From Aurantiochytrium sp. KH105 (Eukaryota; Sar; Bigyra; Thraustochytrida; Thraustochytriidae): a stretch of 64,000 nt of DNA. Where the stretch lies: NCBI GenBank assembly GCA_003116975.1, contig BGKB01000038.1, positions 463,089 to 527,088 of the forward strand. Reading direction: 5' to 3'. Numbering within the stretch: position 1 is the first letter of the stretch; the number at the start of each line of letters is the position of its first letter. Positions 21,276 to 31,018 of this stretch are shown one piece after another. Both the position numbers and the translations under genes were made by a program. The notes under the pieces were generated by a model. The model ran no database searches and was not told where the DNA came from. It saw nothing but the letters and a program-made list of their open reading frames with translations.

Positions 21276-21808
21276 ACGACGATGACAATGCAAACATCAA
21301 TGACGAGAGCAACAGTAGTATCAATGCATTCAAAAGAGAGATCAGCAGCAAGAATGCGCAAAAAAGCAGAGAGCAGGACGGTGTTTTCTTTTTCGATGTA
21401 AATAACGCACAGGCGACGGGCTCGGCTCACATGGAATATAATAAAAGAATTGCAAAACGACTCTCGTATCACGTACGAAAGCAAAAGCGGTCCACACCAC
21501 GAGGGACAAAATCTGTGCACAAAGAGAATGGCATAGACCCATGCGGGATTCAGGGACTCGTCACGCTTGTGAATCGAAGTCCTCGTTTCGAGCGTGGTCA
21601 GTATCGTCTCAATTTTCATGGCCGAGTCAAACGCGCCTCGTCAAAAAATATGCAAATCATCGAGCGTAAAACCGCCCCCTCCGGCGACATTTGCGAAAAT
21701 CTGGTCATGCAGTTTGGCAAGGTTTCCTCGCACCGTTTTACGCTCGATTTCCAACAGCCGCTTTCGAGCATCTCTGCCTTCGGAATTGCATTAACACAAT
21801 TTTTATGA
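20162..21808 (+). CDS. Tubby-like protein with internal poly-Asn insert
   Basis: 548 residues from ATG at 20162. The C-terminal ~400 residues match the tubby fold in order. An early strand block is KEFYFLFLE, then YELLLIAKRDRRK, and FFVYDCFD (the NxxGTKFTVYD region in other members). It ends with VNRSPRFERGQYRLNFHGRV, ASSKNMQII, LVMQFGKVSSHRFTLDF and AFGIALTQFL, the classic tubby C-terminus. The domain is interrupted by ~110 low-complexity residues (Ser-rich, then ~20 Asn, then Asp/Asn). Tubby proteins bind PI(4,5)P2 and carry membrane proteins, notably to cilia. The N-terminal ~135 residues are acidic with repeated EIPET/ELPET motifs, not an F-box as in plant TULPs. An AATAAA lies 6 bases after the stop. 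Confidence 0.9.
21216..21272. repeat. (AAC)n trinucleotide repeat coding for poly-Asn
   Basis: About 19 AAC units inside the tubby-like gene, followed by GAC/GAT codons giving an Asp run. Confidence 0.95.
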
Positions 21809-21813
21809 CCAAA

Positions 21814-21819
21814 AATAAA
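21814..21819 (+). terminator. Putative poly(A) signal of the tubby-like gene
   Basis: AATAAA 6 bases downstream of the stop codon. Confidence 0.5.
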
Positions 21820-22453
21820 ACTCAGATTGCGATATGGACTACGGTGTGTTTGGGTATCAATTTTCGTTTGAGCGGGCGAAGAAAACTCGATGTGTACAGA
21901 ATCCTAATCTTAAAAAGCAAGGCAATGGCAATTCTCGCTTCGATACAGCTAAATATTCTTACAACGTTCGAGCAACATTAGGCGTATGTATCATCAACCT
22001 CTTCTTGTGTTGCAAAATTTCGCATGGCAGTCGAGCGAATGATTCTCAAACGAAAAAGATGCATCTGGAAAGTCTATGTAGGTTATTTGTTTTTGTTTCA
22101 CAGGGGGGGGGGGGTGTTAAGAATGAAAGATGATGCGGTCGATCTCATCAAAATTGCTTGGCCAGTCAGAGCAGGCCCAAGCAGCCTTTAGTCAGAGGGT
22201 CGTGATAGTGGGGAAGTGGTAAAGAAGTACGGTGAGGCAAGGAGAAGGGCGCGGGAAAGAGCGGATAAGAGCGAGCGGAAATCAAAGTAAGAGACCTCTT
22301 CCCGCGTCAACCTGAGCTCGCTTGCTCCAGCGCAATCGGTTCGACGAGGGTCGCTGAACGTCCTGGACGTCTATTTGTTTGCCTTGCTCGTCGCGTTGAT
22401 TGTAAAGAGGATAAATGCCAAGAAAAGGCGCTGCGTTGCCTGCCTTTCTGCTT
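21820..22453. other. Convergent intergenic region between tubby-like and RNR R2 genes
   Basis: AT-richer than its surroundings. It includes a run of 12 G at 22103-22114 and purine-rich AAGGAGAAGGGCGCGGG-type sequence near 22230-22260. No gene supported; the short ATG-less frames have no family features. Confidence 0.6.
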
Positions 22454-23617
22454 TTAAAAGTCCTCATCGAGCGAGAACTTTTGCTCGTCCTTGCTGACGC
22501 CTACGCCCGAAATGGCGTACTCGCCGACGCGCTTCTCGAAAAAGTTGGTCTTGCCCTGCATGGAGATGAGGTCCATCCAGTCAAAGGGGTTCTGCACGCC
22601 GTAAATGGCCTGGAAGCCGAGCGACTTGACCAGACGGTCAGCCACAAACTTGATGTACTGCTGCATGAGGGTAGAGTTCATGCCGATAAGCTCGACGGGG
22701 AGCGCGTCGGAGATGAACTCGCACTCAATGTCGACGGCCGACTCGATGATCTCGCGCACACGGGCCTCCGAGGGCGGGTGGCGGAGCTTGCGGAAGAGGA
22801 GGCAAGCAAAGTCAGTGTGCATGCCCTCGTCACGGCTGATGAGCTCGTTGGAAAAGGTGAGACCCGGCATGAGGCCGCGCTTCTTGAGCCAGAAGATCGC
22901 GCAGAAAGAGCCAGAAAAGAAGATGCCCTCCACGGCGGCAAAGCCAACAAGGCGCTCAGCAAAGGTGCAAATGTTGCCGTCCATGTAGCGCATCGCCCAC
23001 TGCGCCTTCTCCCGCACGCACGGCAAAGTCTCGAGGGCATTGAAAAGGCTGTGCTTCTCGGTGCGGTCGCGAATGTAGGTGTCGATGAGCAGCGAGTACA
23101 CCTCGGCGTGAATGTTCTCGATGGCCATCTGAAAGCCGTAAAAGCAGCGCGCCTCCGGCACACTCACCTCACTACAAAAGTTCTCCACCACGTTCTCGAG
23201 GACGATGCCGTCCGAGGAAGCAAAGAACGCCAGCACGTGCTTGACAAAGTGCTGCTCGCCCTTGGTCATCGAGTCAAAGTCGCGCTGGTCCTGGCCCAGG
23301 TCGACCTCCTCAGCCGTCCAGAACGAGGCCTCGGCCTTCTTGTACGCGTCCCAGATATCCTGGTGCTGGATAGGGAACAGCACAAAGCGGTCCGGGTTGT
23401 CCTGGAGAAGGAACTCCTGCGGCAGCTTACCCTCGAGCTCGAGCTTCTTCATCTCGCTCACAGGGAGACCGCCCTTCTCGAGCGGGGCCGTCTTGCTCTC
23501 GGCATCGGCCTGGGCGCTCACGGGGCTTCCGGAGGCCGGGTTCGGGCTCTGCAGTTCCAGCTCCTCCATGCGCTTCTGCGCCGTGTCCACGTCAAGCTGC
23601 TGCGTCGAGGTGGCCAT
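22454..23617 (-). CDS. Ribonucleoside-diphosphate reductase small subunit (class Ia R2)
   Basis: Supplies the tyrosyl radical for conversion of ribonucleotides to deoxyribonucleotides. The 387-residue protein has all class Ia R2 hallmarks. Metal ligands are Asp in AEEVDL (~106), Glu and His in AIENIH (~167, 170), a later Glu in VEGIFF, and Glu/His in RDEGMH. The radical Tyr is in VYSLL (~174). The C-terminus FSLDEDF is the R1-binding tail, close to the animal FTLDADF. The N-terminal ~65 residues are a disordered regulatory extension. It is not the chlorophyte/bacterial R2c type because the radical Tyr is kept. Expression is probably tied to S phase, but no regulatory site is recognised. The gene is divergent from the coiled-coil gene at 25139. 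Confidence 0.96.
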   Translation of the reverse strand: MATSTQQLDVDTAQKRMEELELQSPNPASGSPVSAQADAESKTAPLEKGGLPVSEMKKLELEGKLPQEFLLQDNPDRFVLFPIQHQDIWDAYKKAEASFWTAEEVDLGQDQRDFDSMTKGEQHFVKHVLAFFASSDGIVLENVVENFCSEVSVPEARCFYGFQMAIENIHAEVYSLLIDTYIRDRTEKHSLFNALETLPCVREKAQWAMRYMDGNICTFAERLVGFAAVEGIFFSGSFCAIFWLKKRGLMPGLTFSNELISRDEGMHTDFACLLFRKLRHPPSEARVREIIESAVDIECEFISDALPVELIGMNSTLMQQYIKFVADRLVKSLGFQAIYGVQNPFDWMDLISMQGKTNFFEKRVGEYAISGVGVSKDEQKFSLDEDF

Positions 23618-23718
23618 CGTGCTGGACTTGGTCGTTGGGTTGGTTGCTCGAAGCTCAATGCTGCGCGCGGCGTCGGCGGCGGTCGGAGGCGAGCGAGAAA
23701 AGCAAGGAGGGAGAGGCG

Positions 23719-23728
23719 GTGCGTGCGC

Positions 23729-23763
<35 letters not shown>
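23719..23763. repeat. (GTGC)n microsatellite upstream of RNR R2
   Basis: About ten GTGC units, ~100 bases upstream of the RNR start codon. Confidence 0.9.
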
Positions 23764-23871
23764 AGACCGAGCGCGCGAAAGAGGGTTTCTTGTTTGGGCG
23801 GAGGGGTTGGAGTTGCAGGTTTGCTTGTCTCGCTTCGTCTCCTCGTCCCTTGGGTGCCTCGCTCGGGTGTC

Positions 23872-23905
23872 GAATTCAAATTCAAATTCAAATTCAAATT
23901 CAAAC
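23872..23905. repeat. (AAATTC)n hexanucleotide repeat
   Basis: Five and a half copies of AAATTC in the RNR 5' flank; a rare AT-rich repeat in this GC-rich DNA. Confidence 0.9.
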
Positions 23906-24982
23906 TCAACTGCGACGAGGCCCACGCGCCGCCGTCTAACCACTAATGCTTCCTTGTCTTGTTCTACAAATTCCCTGAATTTATATTACCTTATCTTGTG
24001 CTTATATTACATGTTCGTAATTCTAACTGTCGCGGTTAGGTGGCGGTTGACGATTCCGGGCCGATCGGCTAATGCCGGCGGGGGTCAGCAAGGCTCGGTG
24101 CGATTAAAATGCTGGTCTCGTCGCGGCCAGAACACAGCCTGTGTCCTCCCTGCGCGCGCTCTCGCCGCCGTTCTCTGTCCGCAGCACGCGCAAAAGTTGC
24201 CCGCCTCGTGGCGCTCGAAGGCTATGTCATTCGTCTCGGACAGCGGCGCCGCGCAGAGGTGCGCCAGTGCAGGCAGGCCGCCGAGGGTCGACGCGCAGAT
24301 TTGGACAGCACGGGAAGTGCAGCGCGACCGCTATCAGGCGTCGCGCGGGCAGGCGTCGCGCAACGCGAAGGGAGGGACGCGGACTTGCACAGCCACGGGC
24401 GAGACCGGGACCAGATACGCAAATTGGTTTGAGCAGAAGTTTGAATGCAGGATCTGTGCGAAAGATTTTCCATTCTTGCGCCGTCGGCGAGTGCACCTGC
24501 AGGGTGGGCCTGTCTCGCCGAGAACGCCTCGCCACTGTAGGGGCCGGAGAGAGGCACGGGAAAAAACTTTCGCCAATGTAAAATCTAGGCCACGGTCTAG
24601 CAAATGAAAAGAGGTCTATCAAACGCCGCATTTGCAGAACCTCGATAAAAGGCCTAACGGCGAGAAAAAGGGACCCAATTCGGCTCTCGCGAAAATGGGT
24701 TGTGCACCGCCCCCGCTGCAAACCCGGTTCGTGTATACAGTCGATCATTTTGCGATAATGCCAAAAGCTTTGCCAGCCTTAAGCCGGAGCGGGCAATTTC
24801 TTTTGGTTGGGGAGTCGAGTTCTGCAAATTTTACGTGTCTTCAGGGCGTAAGCAAGCTCCTGCCGGCTGACAAGAGGCCAAATTTCTGCACCTCGCCAAT
24901 GTGCGAGAGAGGTGAAACGACTCCGGAGATAGAGGCAGAGAGAGCAGAAACAAGGCGGGGCTGGGGCGAGCGAGCGCCTGTT

Positions 24983-25015
<33 letters not shown>

Positions 25016-25064
25016 TGCCTGACAGCCTGACAACCGGCCTACGTACATACGTACGTACGTGCGC
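24983..25064. repeat. (CTGC)n and (CGTA)n arrays upstream of the coiled-coil gene
   Basis: CTGC units at 24983-25020 followed by CGTA units at 25040-25059, 75-155 bases before the ATG at 25139. Confidence 0.85.
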
Positions 25065-25138
25065 GCGAGCGAGCACGCACGCAGACCCTGGACATCAGAA
25101 AAGTCTCGCAACTTGGTTGCTGGCTGACTGCAAAGAAG

Positions 25139-26986
25139 ATGCGGGCGCGCAGCAGAGACCTGCTCGACGAGATCATGGGCACCGCGACGACCGCGGGCCC
25201 TCCACCTCCCGGACCAGCGCTGCAGGGACCGACCCTGTTGGCAGCAGCAAAGTCAAAAGCTTCACGCAGCGGGAACGGATCTTCACGAAGTCTTGCGCAA
25301 GGACCGTCGGGCCCACTCGCGCGGTCCGCTCAACAACGCAGCAGTAGGCTCAAGCGGTCTTCCTCGTCCTCGTCTTCTCCTGCCCCAGCCCCTGGAGCTG
25401 GTGCAAACGCTGCCTTTTCTAATAAAGCCATGGCTTCGTCGTCAAGAAAAACGCTCCAAGAGATGGAGGACAGTATTCGGCGTCTGTTGCAAGACAACTC
25501 CACGCACCGCGACGCACTTTCCGGAGCTCTCAACCTCGAGAACTATACGGCAGATATACCGCCACCACCACCCCCGCTTTCATCGCCACCCCCGCTCCGC
25601 TCAGCAAGTAAGACTTCGCGACGACGTAACTCGTGGCTTGCTGACCTTGATCAGGGTCCAAATGCTCCCAACTCAGAGTCGCCCTCGATGAGCCCTGCGC
25701 CTGATGCCGATCGCTGCGCTCGCATCGCTGATCTACGTGATCAGGACAAAGCCAAACTCGCAAGACTCATTCAACAGCTCGTCAAAGTAACCAAAGAGAA
25801 GGAGCGGCTATCAGATCGTCTCGGAAAAGTAGAAGTCGAACTTTCTTCACGAGTTCGTCTTGTCGAAGAGGAAAACGTCACTCTTCGAACCCGCTGCGAA
25901 GAACTGAAAAAAAAGTTTGCGCAAAGTTTGACCATGATTAAGACCTACCAGGACAAACTTACTGAAATGGAGGCCGAGCTTCGCCGTCGCGAGGACCTAG
26001 ACAGCCAGCGTGCTGGTGCCGATGATGAGATGCGCCATCTACGCGAGGAAGTTGTTCGGCTTCGTGCTCTTGTCATGGATCAGGCCCAAGCGCAGGCGCT
26101 CGCCCAAGCCCGGGCCGAGAGAGACTTTGCTGCATCTGGTGGGGCTCTTCTCCACATGAGAGACGCCGGTGCCGTCTCTGCCAACAATGCCAGCATTGGG
26201 AGCATCGCCAGAAGTACCGATGGCAGTAATCATGTGGCAGACGGAAATGTCGAGAAGAAGAACCAGCACCACACAACGAATCTTCAACATGCGCAAACGC
26301 AAGACTCAATTCTGTCTGCCTCTGACCTGGAGTGGGGTGGCGGGTCACCTCGTTCGGGACGAAACAATGCTGCTGCTGTTGCTCCTCCTCCTCACCAAGG
26401 CCAAGGCATTGCAACAGCGACTTCTCCATCGGTGACGCATGACTCCACAGCACACGCGGTTGATCGTGATGCAGATTTCCTTCGCGGCAACACTACGAGC
26501 GAGGCGCTGCCCGTTCCGCCGGTAAATGCCTCGAAGAACAACGAGATTGACCATCAACAACTTCTTGAAGCGCTGACGCGAGAGTCGAAGCGTGGGGATG
26601 ACGCCCCAATGGCTACAAATAACATGTCTGCATTCGAAGAAGGTCAAGGTTTGAGCGACTTTGGGGCAGGTTCTGCAGCACTAGGAGACGAGGATAGCGT
26701 ACTCGAAAGTTTTCTCATGCAGCAGCGCGACAATCGGCGCCGCCTGCATCAGCAGCAAAAACCCAAGGCCCGGCCTACAGCGATACGTACCTCGAGTACC
26801 ACTGACTTTCTGCAGGAAGCTGACGCATGGCCCGGCACAAGTGTCGCAGGCGATGAATCGTCAATCTTTGAGAGCGGCGAGGACGGTATTCTCAATCACG
26901 ATGCCTTTGAAAGCAGTCAATTCGAAACTTCTCTGTTTGACATTGTGGACGAGCTGGAGGGCCGGCTCCCATCCCATGTCAACTAA
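25139..26986 (+). CDS. Coiled-coil protein of unknown function (615 aa)
   Basis: Single frame from ATG at 25139. Residues 1-100 are Ser/Ala/Pro-rich and disordered. A short helix at ~103-132 (KTLQEMEDSIRRLLQDN) is followed by a poly-Pro stretch (~141-153). A long heptad-rich coiled coil spans ~195-330 (e.g. ARLIQQLVKVTKEKERLSDR). The last ~280 residues are low complexity, Asn/Ser/Gln-rich, with acidic patches near the end (SIFESGEDG). There is no signal peptide or membrane segment. The architecture resembles structural proteins of centrosome or basal body, but I recognise no named family. The gene is convergent with the CDPK and has an AATAAA ~115 bases downstream. Confidence 0.8.
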   Translation: MRARSRDLLDEIMGTATTAGPPPPGPALQGPTLLAAAKSKASRSGNGSSRSLAQGPSGPLARSAQQRSSRLKRSSSSSSSPAPAPGAGANAAFSNKAMASSSRKTLQEMEDSIRRLLQDNSTHRDALSGALNLENYTADIPPPPPPLSSPPPLRSASKTSRRRNSWLADLDQGPNAPNSESPSMSPAPDADRCARIADLRDQDKAKLARLIQQLVKVTKEKERLSDRLGKVEVELSSRVRLVEEENVTLRTRCEELKKKFAQSLTMIKTYQDKLTEMEAELRRREDLDSQRAGADDEMRHLREEVVRLRALVMDQAQAQALAQARAERDFAASGGALLHMRDAGAVSANNASIGSIARSTDGSNHVADGNVEKKNQHHTTNLQHAQTQDSILSASDLEWGGGSPRSGRNNAAAVAPPPHQGQGIATATSPSVTHDSTAHAVDRDADFLRGNTTSEALPVPPVNASKNNEIDHQQLLEALTRESKRGDDAPMATNNMSAFEEGQGLSDFGAGSAALGDEDSVLESFLMQQRDNRRRLHQQQKPKARPTAIRTSSTTDFLQEADAWPGTSVAGDESSIFESGEDGILNHDAFESSQFETSLFDIVDELEGRLPSHVN

Positions 26987-27100
26987 AGCAATCGCAATTT
27001 GAGAAATAATCTTCCCCCAAAGAGCAATTGCTTGGCGTACAATCAAGTGCCTCTTCTCTACCTGTGCATTCATTCAGATAACTTGAAACCAACACATACA

Positions 27101-27106
27101 AATAAA
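27101..27106 (+). terminator. Putative poly(A) signal of the coiled-coil gene
   Basis: AATAAA in the 210-base convergent gap before the CDPK 3' end. Confidence 0.5.
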
Positions 27107-27196
27107 AGAATTACGTCGTACTTTTACAGAAACAAAACAAATCACAAACCATGTTGTGGCCGTTCGCGAACAGAAGATTTTAAGAGAAACGATCCC

Positions 27197-29830
27197 TCAT
27201 GTTTCAGTCAGCGGATCCAAGTCCCACGGCGGCAGAGGCGGCGAGAGGGCCTCAACATTGCCCACATCCTCATCTTGTTGCCGGGGTGAAAACGCAGAAG
27301 CAGGCGAAAGCGGAATCTCGTGCTTGAATTGACGCGCCTCCACGAATCGCGGGTCAGGATTGTGCTCTTCATGATGGGAAGCTTCCTCTTGCGCTTCCCC
27401 TTCACAATGCTCACCAGAAACAACTCTGGGTGCCAGCATGACAGAAGAGGAAGCCGTCAAGATCTTGGACGGCCGCGAAGTTGCGCCAGTAGATGCGCTT
27501 GCGCCTGCGTTGGCATTCGCGCTGGCGCTTGATGCAGCCTCGGCGCTTTGCACTGTGGCGCCTGATGTCTCGGTCTGCGTCGTCTCCTTGATGAATTGGC
27601 TGCCCGCAACATTGGTGGTCTTGGCATCGTCTTTTACTTCTTCTTCGTCTCCCTCCTCTTCGTAGACAACATTGTCCGAATCAGAATCGACAAAGAGGGC
27701 GTCGTAGTAGACGTCGTCGTCAAACTCTTCCTCTTCCGCAGAATACACATCGGTAATACCGGCGTCCTGCGCGTCGAAAAGGACGCGACTTCCGGACGCA
27801 GGCAGCGAGGGGGTAGCCTTCATCATGGCTTGAAAGGCCTCAAAAGAAATCTTGGTTTCAGGGCTCGTTTCGGCAATAATCTTGGCAAGGTCACGCTTTG
27901 CAAAACCTTTGCCAAGCATGCGTTTCAACGACTTGCGTGAGATGTAGCCTGATCGTTCCGTATCGAGATGCTGGAATGCGGTTTCAACCATCTCGTCCGA
28001 GACCGGTCCAGAAATCTCAATGGTGGCCGCAAGAAACTCCATGTAGCGAATGTGACCCGAACGCCCTTGGTCCATGCTTTCGAAAATTCGGTCAACAGTA
28101 GCCTCGTCGCTGGCCTCGTCGCGGGACAGAATGAAGTCGCGCAGATCGTCGCGCCTAATATAGCCCTGATTACTCTTGTCAATCGCCAAAAAGCAATGAT
28201 TCAGTTTGGTGTCCTGAAAATTACTTTGGTTGTGCGAGACCACCATGAGGACGGCGCGTTTTAGCGTACTGTAGCGAGCAAAGCGCTTCATGCTGAGAAT
28301 GACCGCAAGCTCTGTATCAAGTGCGGGCTGCGCCAGATCCTCATCGGAGCTGCTCAGCCACGCGGATGCCAGTGCCTCTTCGGCGGTCCATCGAAGCGAT
28401 GGGTTCTCCTTGAGGAGGTTTTTGCAAAATTCGCACGCCTCGGGGCTCGCTCGCTCCCACGATCTGCCCTGGAAACTCGGAACACTCGTGCGCATGCGGT
28501 GAAAGACCTCCTTTTCGTTCTTGCCAGGAAAAGGTGGCCGACGCGCGATGAGCATATAGGTGATGACCCCAATCGCCCAGAGATCGCATTTTTCCGTATA
28601 TCCGCGACCAAACATGATCTCTGGCGCCATATAGTAAGCGGTGCCACAGGTCGTCTGGAAAATTCGTGACTTGACGACGTTGCGCCGACTGGGAATGTGA
28701 CGCGTCCCGGGCGATCCAAGCGCGGAGCGCCGCACCTTGGCGACTGTGGCATACGACCCGCGACGAAGCTTGTCCCCCATTTTCTCGCTCGCGAGCTTGA
28801 AGGCCGCTCCAGCAGAGACATCGTCCTTGGCTTGAGAAGCCTGCTGCTGCTGCTGCTGCAAAACTTGCCGTGGTGTAATCGAGGTTTCATGCTCACTTTT
28901 CTCAAAAAATGCTGACCTCTCCGGAAATGACGATTCGCTCTCGGAGTGGCCTGACTCTCCAATGGACAAAGGTGGAGGCTCCAGTTGGCGCAAAATCTCG
29001 ACGTCTTTGTGGGCATCGCTCGACGGCGGCGAAGGCGATTGTGAGGGCTCGCGCTCCTCTCCCGGCGAGTCCTGCGAAAGACTGCCCTCCGTATCGGAGT
29101 CCGTTGCTGTGGCGTGGAATCGACTGCTGGTTGTTCGATGGCGTATGCGCAATGCACGGAGCCTCGGACTGACCAAGCCATTTTCAATCGAGGACACGAG
29201 CGCTTTGGCCGAACTATACTTGTCGCTGTCCGCTCGACGGCGCCGCTGCTGCCGCTCCTGCAAGAGCTCCTCGCTGTAAAAAGTGGTTCCAAGCCCAAAG
29301 TCGATCACTTTCACGTCGGAATCCTCGGAGTTGTTGGAGAACATAATATTTTCGAGTTTCAGGTCCCGATGCACAACGCCGCGAGCGTGCCAGTATCTGC
29401 ATGCCGAAACGAGCTGGAAGATGACGCGTCGAATCGACTCCTCTGTTTCGAGCTTGCGCCGAGCGAGGTCGCCGCCAGTTAGAAGCTCCATGATGATGCG
29501 GATGTTGTTCTTGTTCTGGTACACTTCGTGCAAACGCACGATGTTGGGATGGTCGAGCTGCTTGAGAATCCCAATTTCTGTTTTCAGTTCCTTGACTTGG
29601 GCTTTGTCGATGCGGTCTAGATTGATTGATTTCATGGCGAATCGCTTGCCCGAAGCCTCGTGTGTGACTTCCTTTACGCAGCCTGTGATGCCTTCGCCCA
29701 GAGTAGCGCCTTCCTCATAGGCGCGATCATACTCTTCAAAGCTGCTCTCGAGCCTCACGAGCTGGCTGTGAAAGTCCTCCGTGTGCGGAGTGCTCGCGCT
29801 GTTGCTCAGCGCGCTCCACCGCTTGCCCAT
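27197..29830 (-). CDS. Calcium-dependent protein kinase (CDPK-like) with a ~200-residue activation-segment insert
   Basis: 877 residues. MGKRWS fits the N-myristoylation consensus (Gly2, Ser6), as in many CDPKs. The kinase domain (~residues 38-492) has a Gly-rich loop (GEGITG), catalytic Lys (FAMKSI, ~67), HRDLKLEN (~154-161), DFG at 177-179 and APE at 402-404. DFG-to-APE spacing is normally ~20-30 residues; here ~200 extra residues rich in Ser, Arg, Glu and Gln intervene. A junction helix follows, then EF-hand loops near 551-562, 587-598 and 623-634 and a degenerate fourth. Loop 2 is canonical, loop 1 has Asp at position 12, loop 3 has Ser there. The last ~190 residues are acidic and disordered. 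Ca2+-activated membrane-linked signalling is inferred. The gene is divergent from the glycosyltransferase. Confidence 0.9.
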   Translation of the reverse strand: MGKRWSALSNSASTPHTEDFHSQLVRLESSFEEYDRAYEEGATLGEGITGCVKEVTHEASGKRFAMKSINLDRIDKAQVKELKTEIGILKQLDHPNIVRLHEVYQNKNNIRIIMELLTGGDLARRKLETEESIRRVIFQLVSACRYWHARGVVHRDLKLENIMFSNNSEDSDVKVIDFGLGTTFYSEELLQERQQRRRRADSDKYSSAKALVSSIENGLVSPRLRALRIRHRTTSSRFHATATDSDTEGSLSQDSPGEEREPSQSPSPPSSDAHKDVEILRQLEPPPLSIGESGHSESESSFPERSAFFEKSEHETSITPRQVLQQQQQQASQAKDDVSAGAAFKLASEKMGDKLRRGSYATVAKVRRSALGSPGTRHIPSRRNVVKSRIFQTTCGTAYYMAPEIMFGRGYTEKCDLWAIGVITYMLIARRPPFPGKNEKEVFHRMRTSVPSFQGRSWERASPEACEFCKNLLKENPSLRWTAEEALASAWLSSSDEDLAQPALDTELAVILSMKRFARYSTLKRAVLMVVSHNQSNFQDTKLNHCFLAIDKSNQGYIRRDDLRDFILSRDEASDEATVDRIFESMDQGRSGHIRYMEFLAATIEISGPVSDEMVETAFQHLDTERSGYISRKSLKRMLGKGFAKRDLAKIIAETSPETKISFEAFQAMMKATPSLPASGSRVLFDAQDAGITDVYSAEEEEFDDDVYYDALFVDSDSDNVVYEEEGDEEEVKDDAKTTNVAGSQFIKETTQTETSGATVQSAEAASSASANANAGASASTGATSRPSKILTASSSVMLAPRVVSGEHCEGEAQEEASHHEEHNPDPRFVEARQFKHEIPLSPASAFSPRQQDEDVGNVEALSPPLPPWDLDPLTET

Positions 29831-31018
29831 GTCCTCCTTTCCCTCCTCGTTGTCGTTCCCTCACGCTCGCGCGTCGCGCTCCGTGCCCAGCAAGCGCCTC
29901 GCACGTGACGGGAGACGGACCCGTGAGCGTGACCTACCCGACTTGGCCCCAACGTTTCGCTCGCTCGCTCGGGGCAAGGCTCGGGCTGCAAGAGGTTCGT
30001 TCGTTCGTTCGTCCGTCCCGAGCCTGGGGCGCCCCAGGCTCGACGTCGAGGTCGAGGTCGAGGTCGAGGTCCGAGCTCAGGCCCTCGAGCCCCTCCTCCT
30101 CCTCCTCCTTCGCGCTGTCCTCTCCCCTCCTCGGAGCCGGCCAAGCCAAGCCTCGCGTTGGAGAGATTCCTGCTGCTGCGCGGGTCCTGGTGTCGCAGGT
30201 GCGCCGCTCCCCGCTCGCTCGCTCGCGCGCTTGCTCGTCGCGAGCAGCGCAGCGCAGCGCGGGGCGGAGAGCCCGCCGCCGCTCTCTGCCGCGCCGCCCC
30301 GCCTCGCGCCGCCTCGCCTCGCCTCGCGCCGCGTTGCTGGCCTGCCTGGGTCCGAACGCCGACCCGGGCCCGGACCCGCGGCGACGACGATGCGCGCGCT
30401 GCTGCCCCGGATCCGCGCAGATCGGCCCGGCGCCGCGCGGGCTGCAGCTGCACTGCTGGTCTCGGGTCTGCGCCGCGCCGCGCCGCGCAGCAGCAGCAGC
30501 GGCAGCGGCAGCGGCGGCAGCGCGCGGAGAGAGGGACGCGGAGAGAGCGCGTTTCGGACTTGCGGCCGGTTGCGATTTGAAAAGGGACGCACTGCACTCG
30601 CGCCCTCTGCTAGTGTGCGCGGGGGAGGACAGGGGGGAAGGAGGAGCCGCCCCGGGAGGAGGGGTTTTGGACGCGGCGGCGCCGTACGGAAGGGTTTGGG
30701 ACGCGCGAGGTTGGAGATGAGGAGGCCGAGGGACGGTGGTGATGACGGCGATGGCCGCGACAGACGACGAGGAGGGGAGGAGAGCGAGGCCCAGCGCGGG
30801 ATGGTGGAGGGTAGATAGATTGACAAGCTTTTGTTTGCTTTGACGCCAGCTTTGCCCTTGCCTTTCACGGTCTGAGAAACAAAACTTCTTTGTGGAATGA
30901 AACATGCATGAGGCAAGCCGAACCGAGGGAGCCGAGCAAACACGCAGTTGGAGGAGACAACAACGACGAGGAGGACCACGAAGACGAGAACGTGAAGGGA
31001 TCTTGACCGACAGTGAAG
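29831..31018. other. Divergent 1.2-kb 5' region between CDPK and glycosyltransferase genes
   Basis: Very GC-rich. Includes (GTTC)n at ~29996-30012, a perfect 22-bp palindrome (30020-30041), (GAGGTC)n at 30041-30071 and CTC/CCT runs at 30090-30130. Long frames on both strands are Arg/Ala/Pro/Ser-rich, lack homology features and are rejected. Two promoters probably lie here. Confidence 0.6.
30020..30041. promoter_or_regulatory. Perfect 22-bp palindrome in a divergent promoter region
   Basis: GAGCCTGGGGC directly followed by its reverse complement, with no spacer. It sits ~190 bases from the CDPK ATG and ~980 from the glycosyltransferase ATG. A protein-binding site is possible but unproven. Confidence 0.35.

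Larger units (their letters stand above)
23618..25138. other. Divergent 1.5-kb 5' region between RNR R2 and the coiled-coil gene
   Basis: Rich in microsatellites: (GTGC)n, (AAATTC)n, (CTGC)n and CGTA repeats. No recognisable gene. The plus-strand frame crossing 22415-24607 is the mirror of RNR plus repeat DNA. Confidence 0.6.

Noticed and set aside
22415-24607. 730-codon plus-strand ORF
   Set aside because: Antisense to ribonucleotide reductase R2, then runs through microsatellites; non-ATG-like start, no family features, while the opposite strand is an unmistakable R2.
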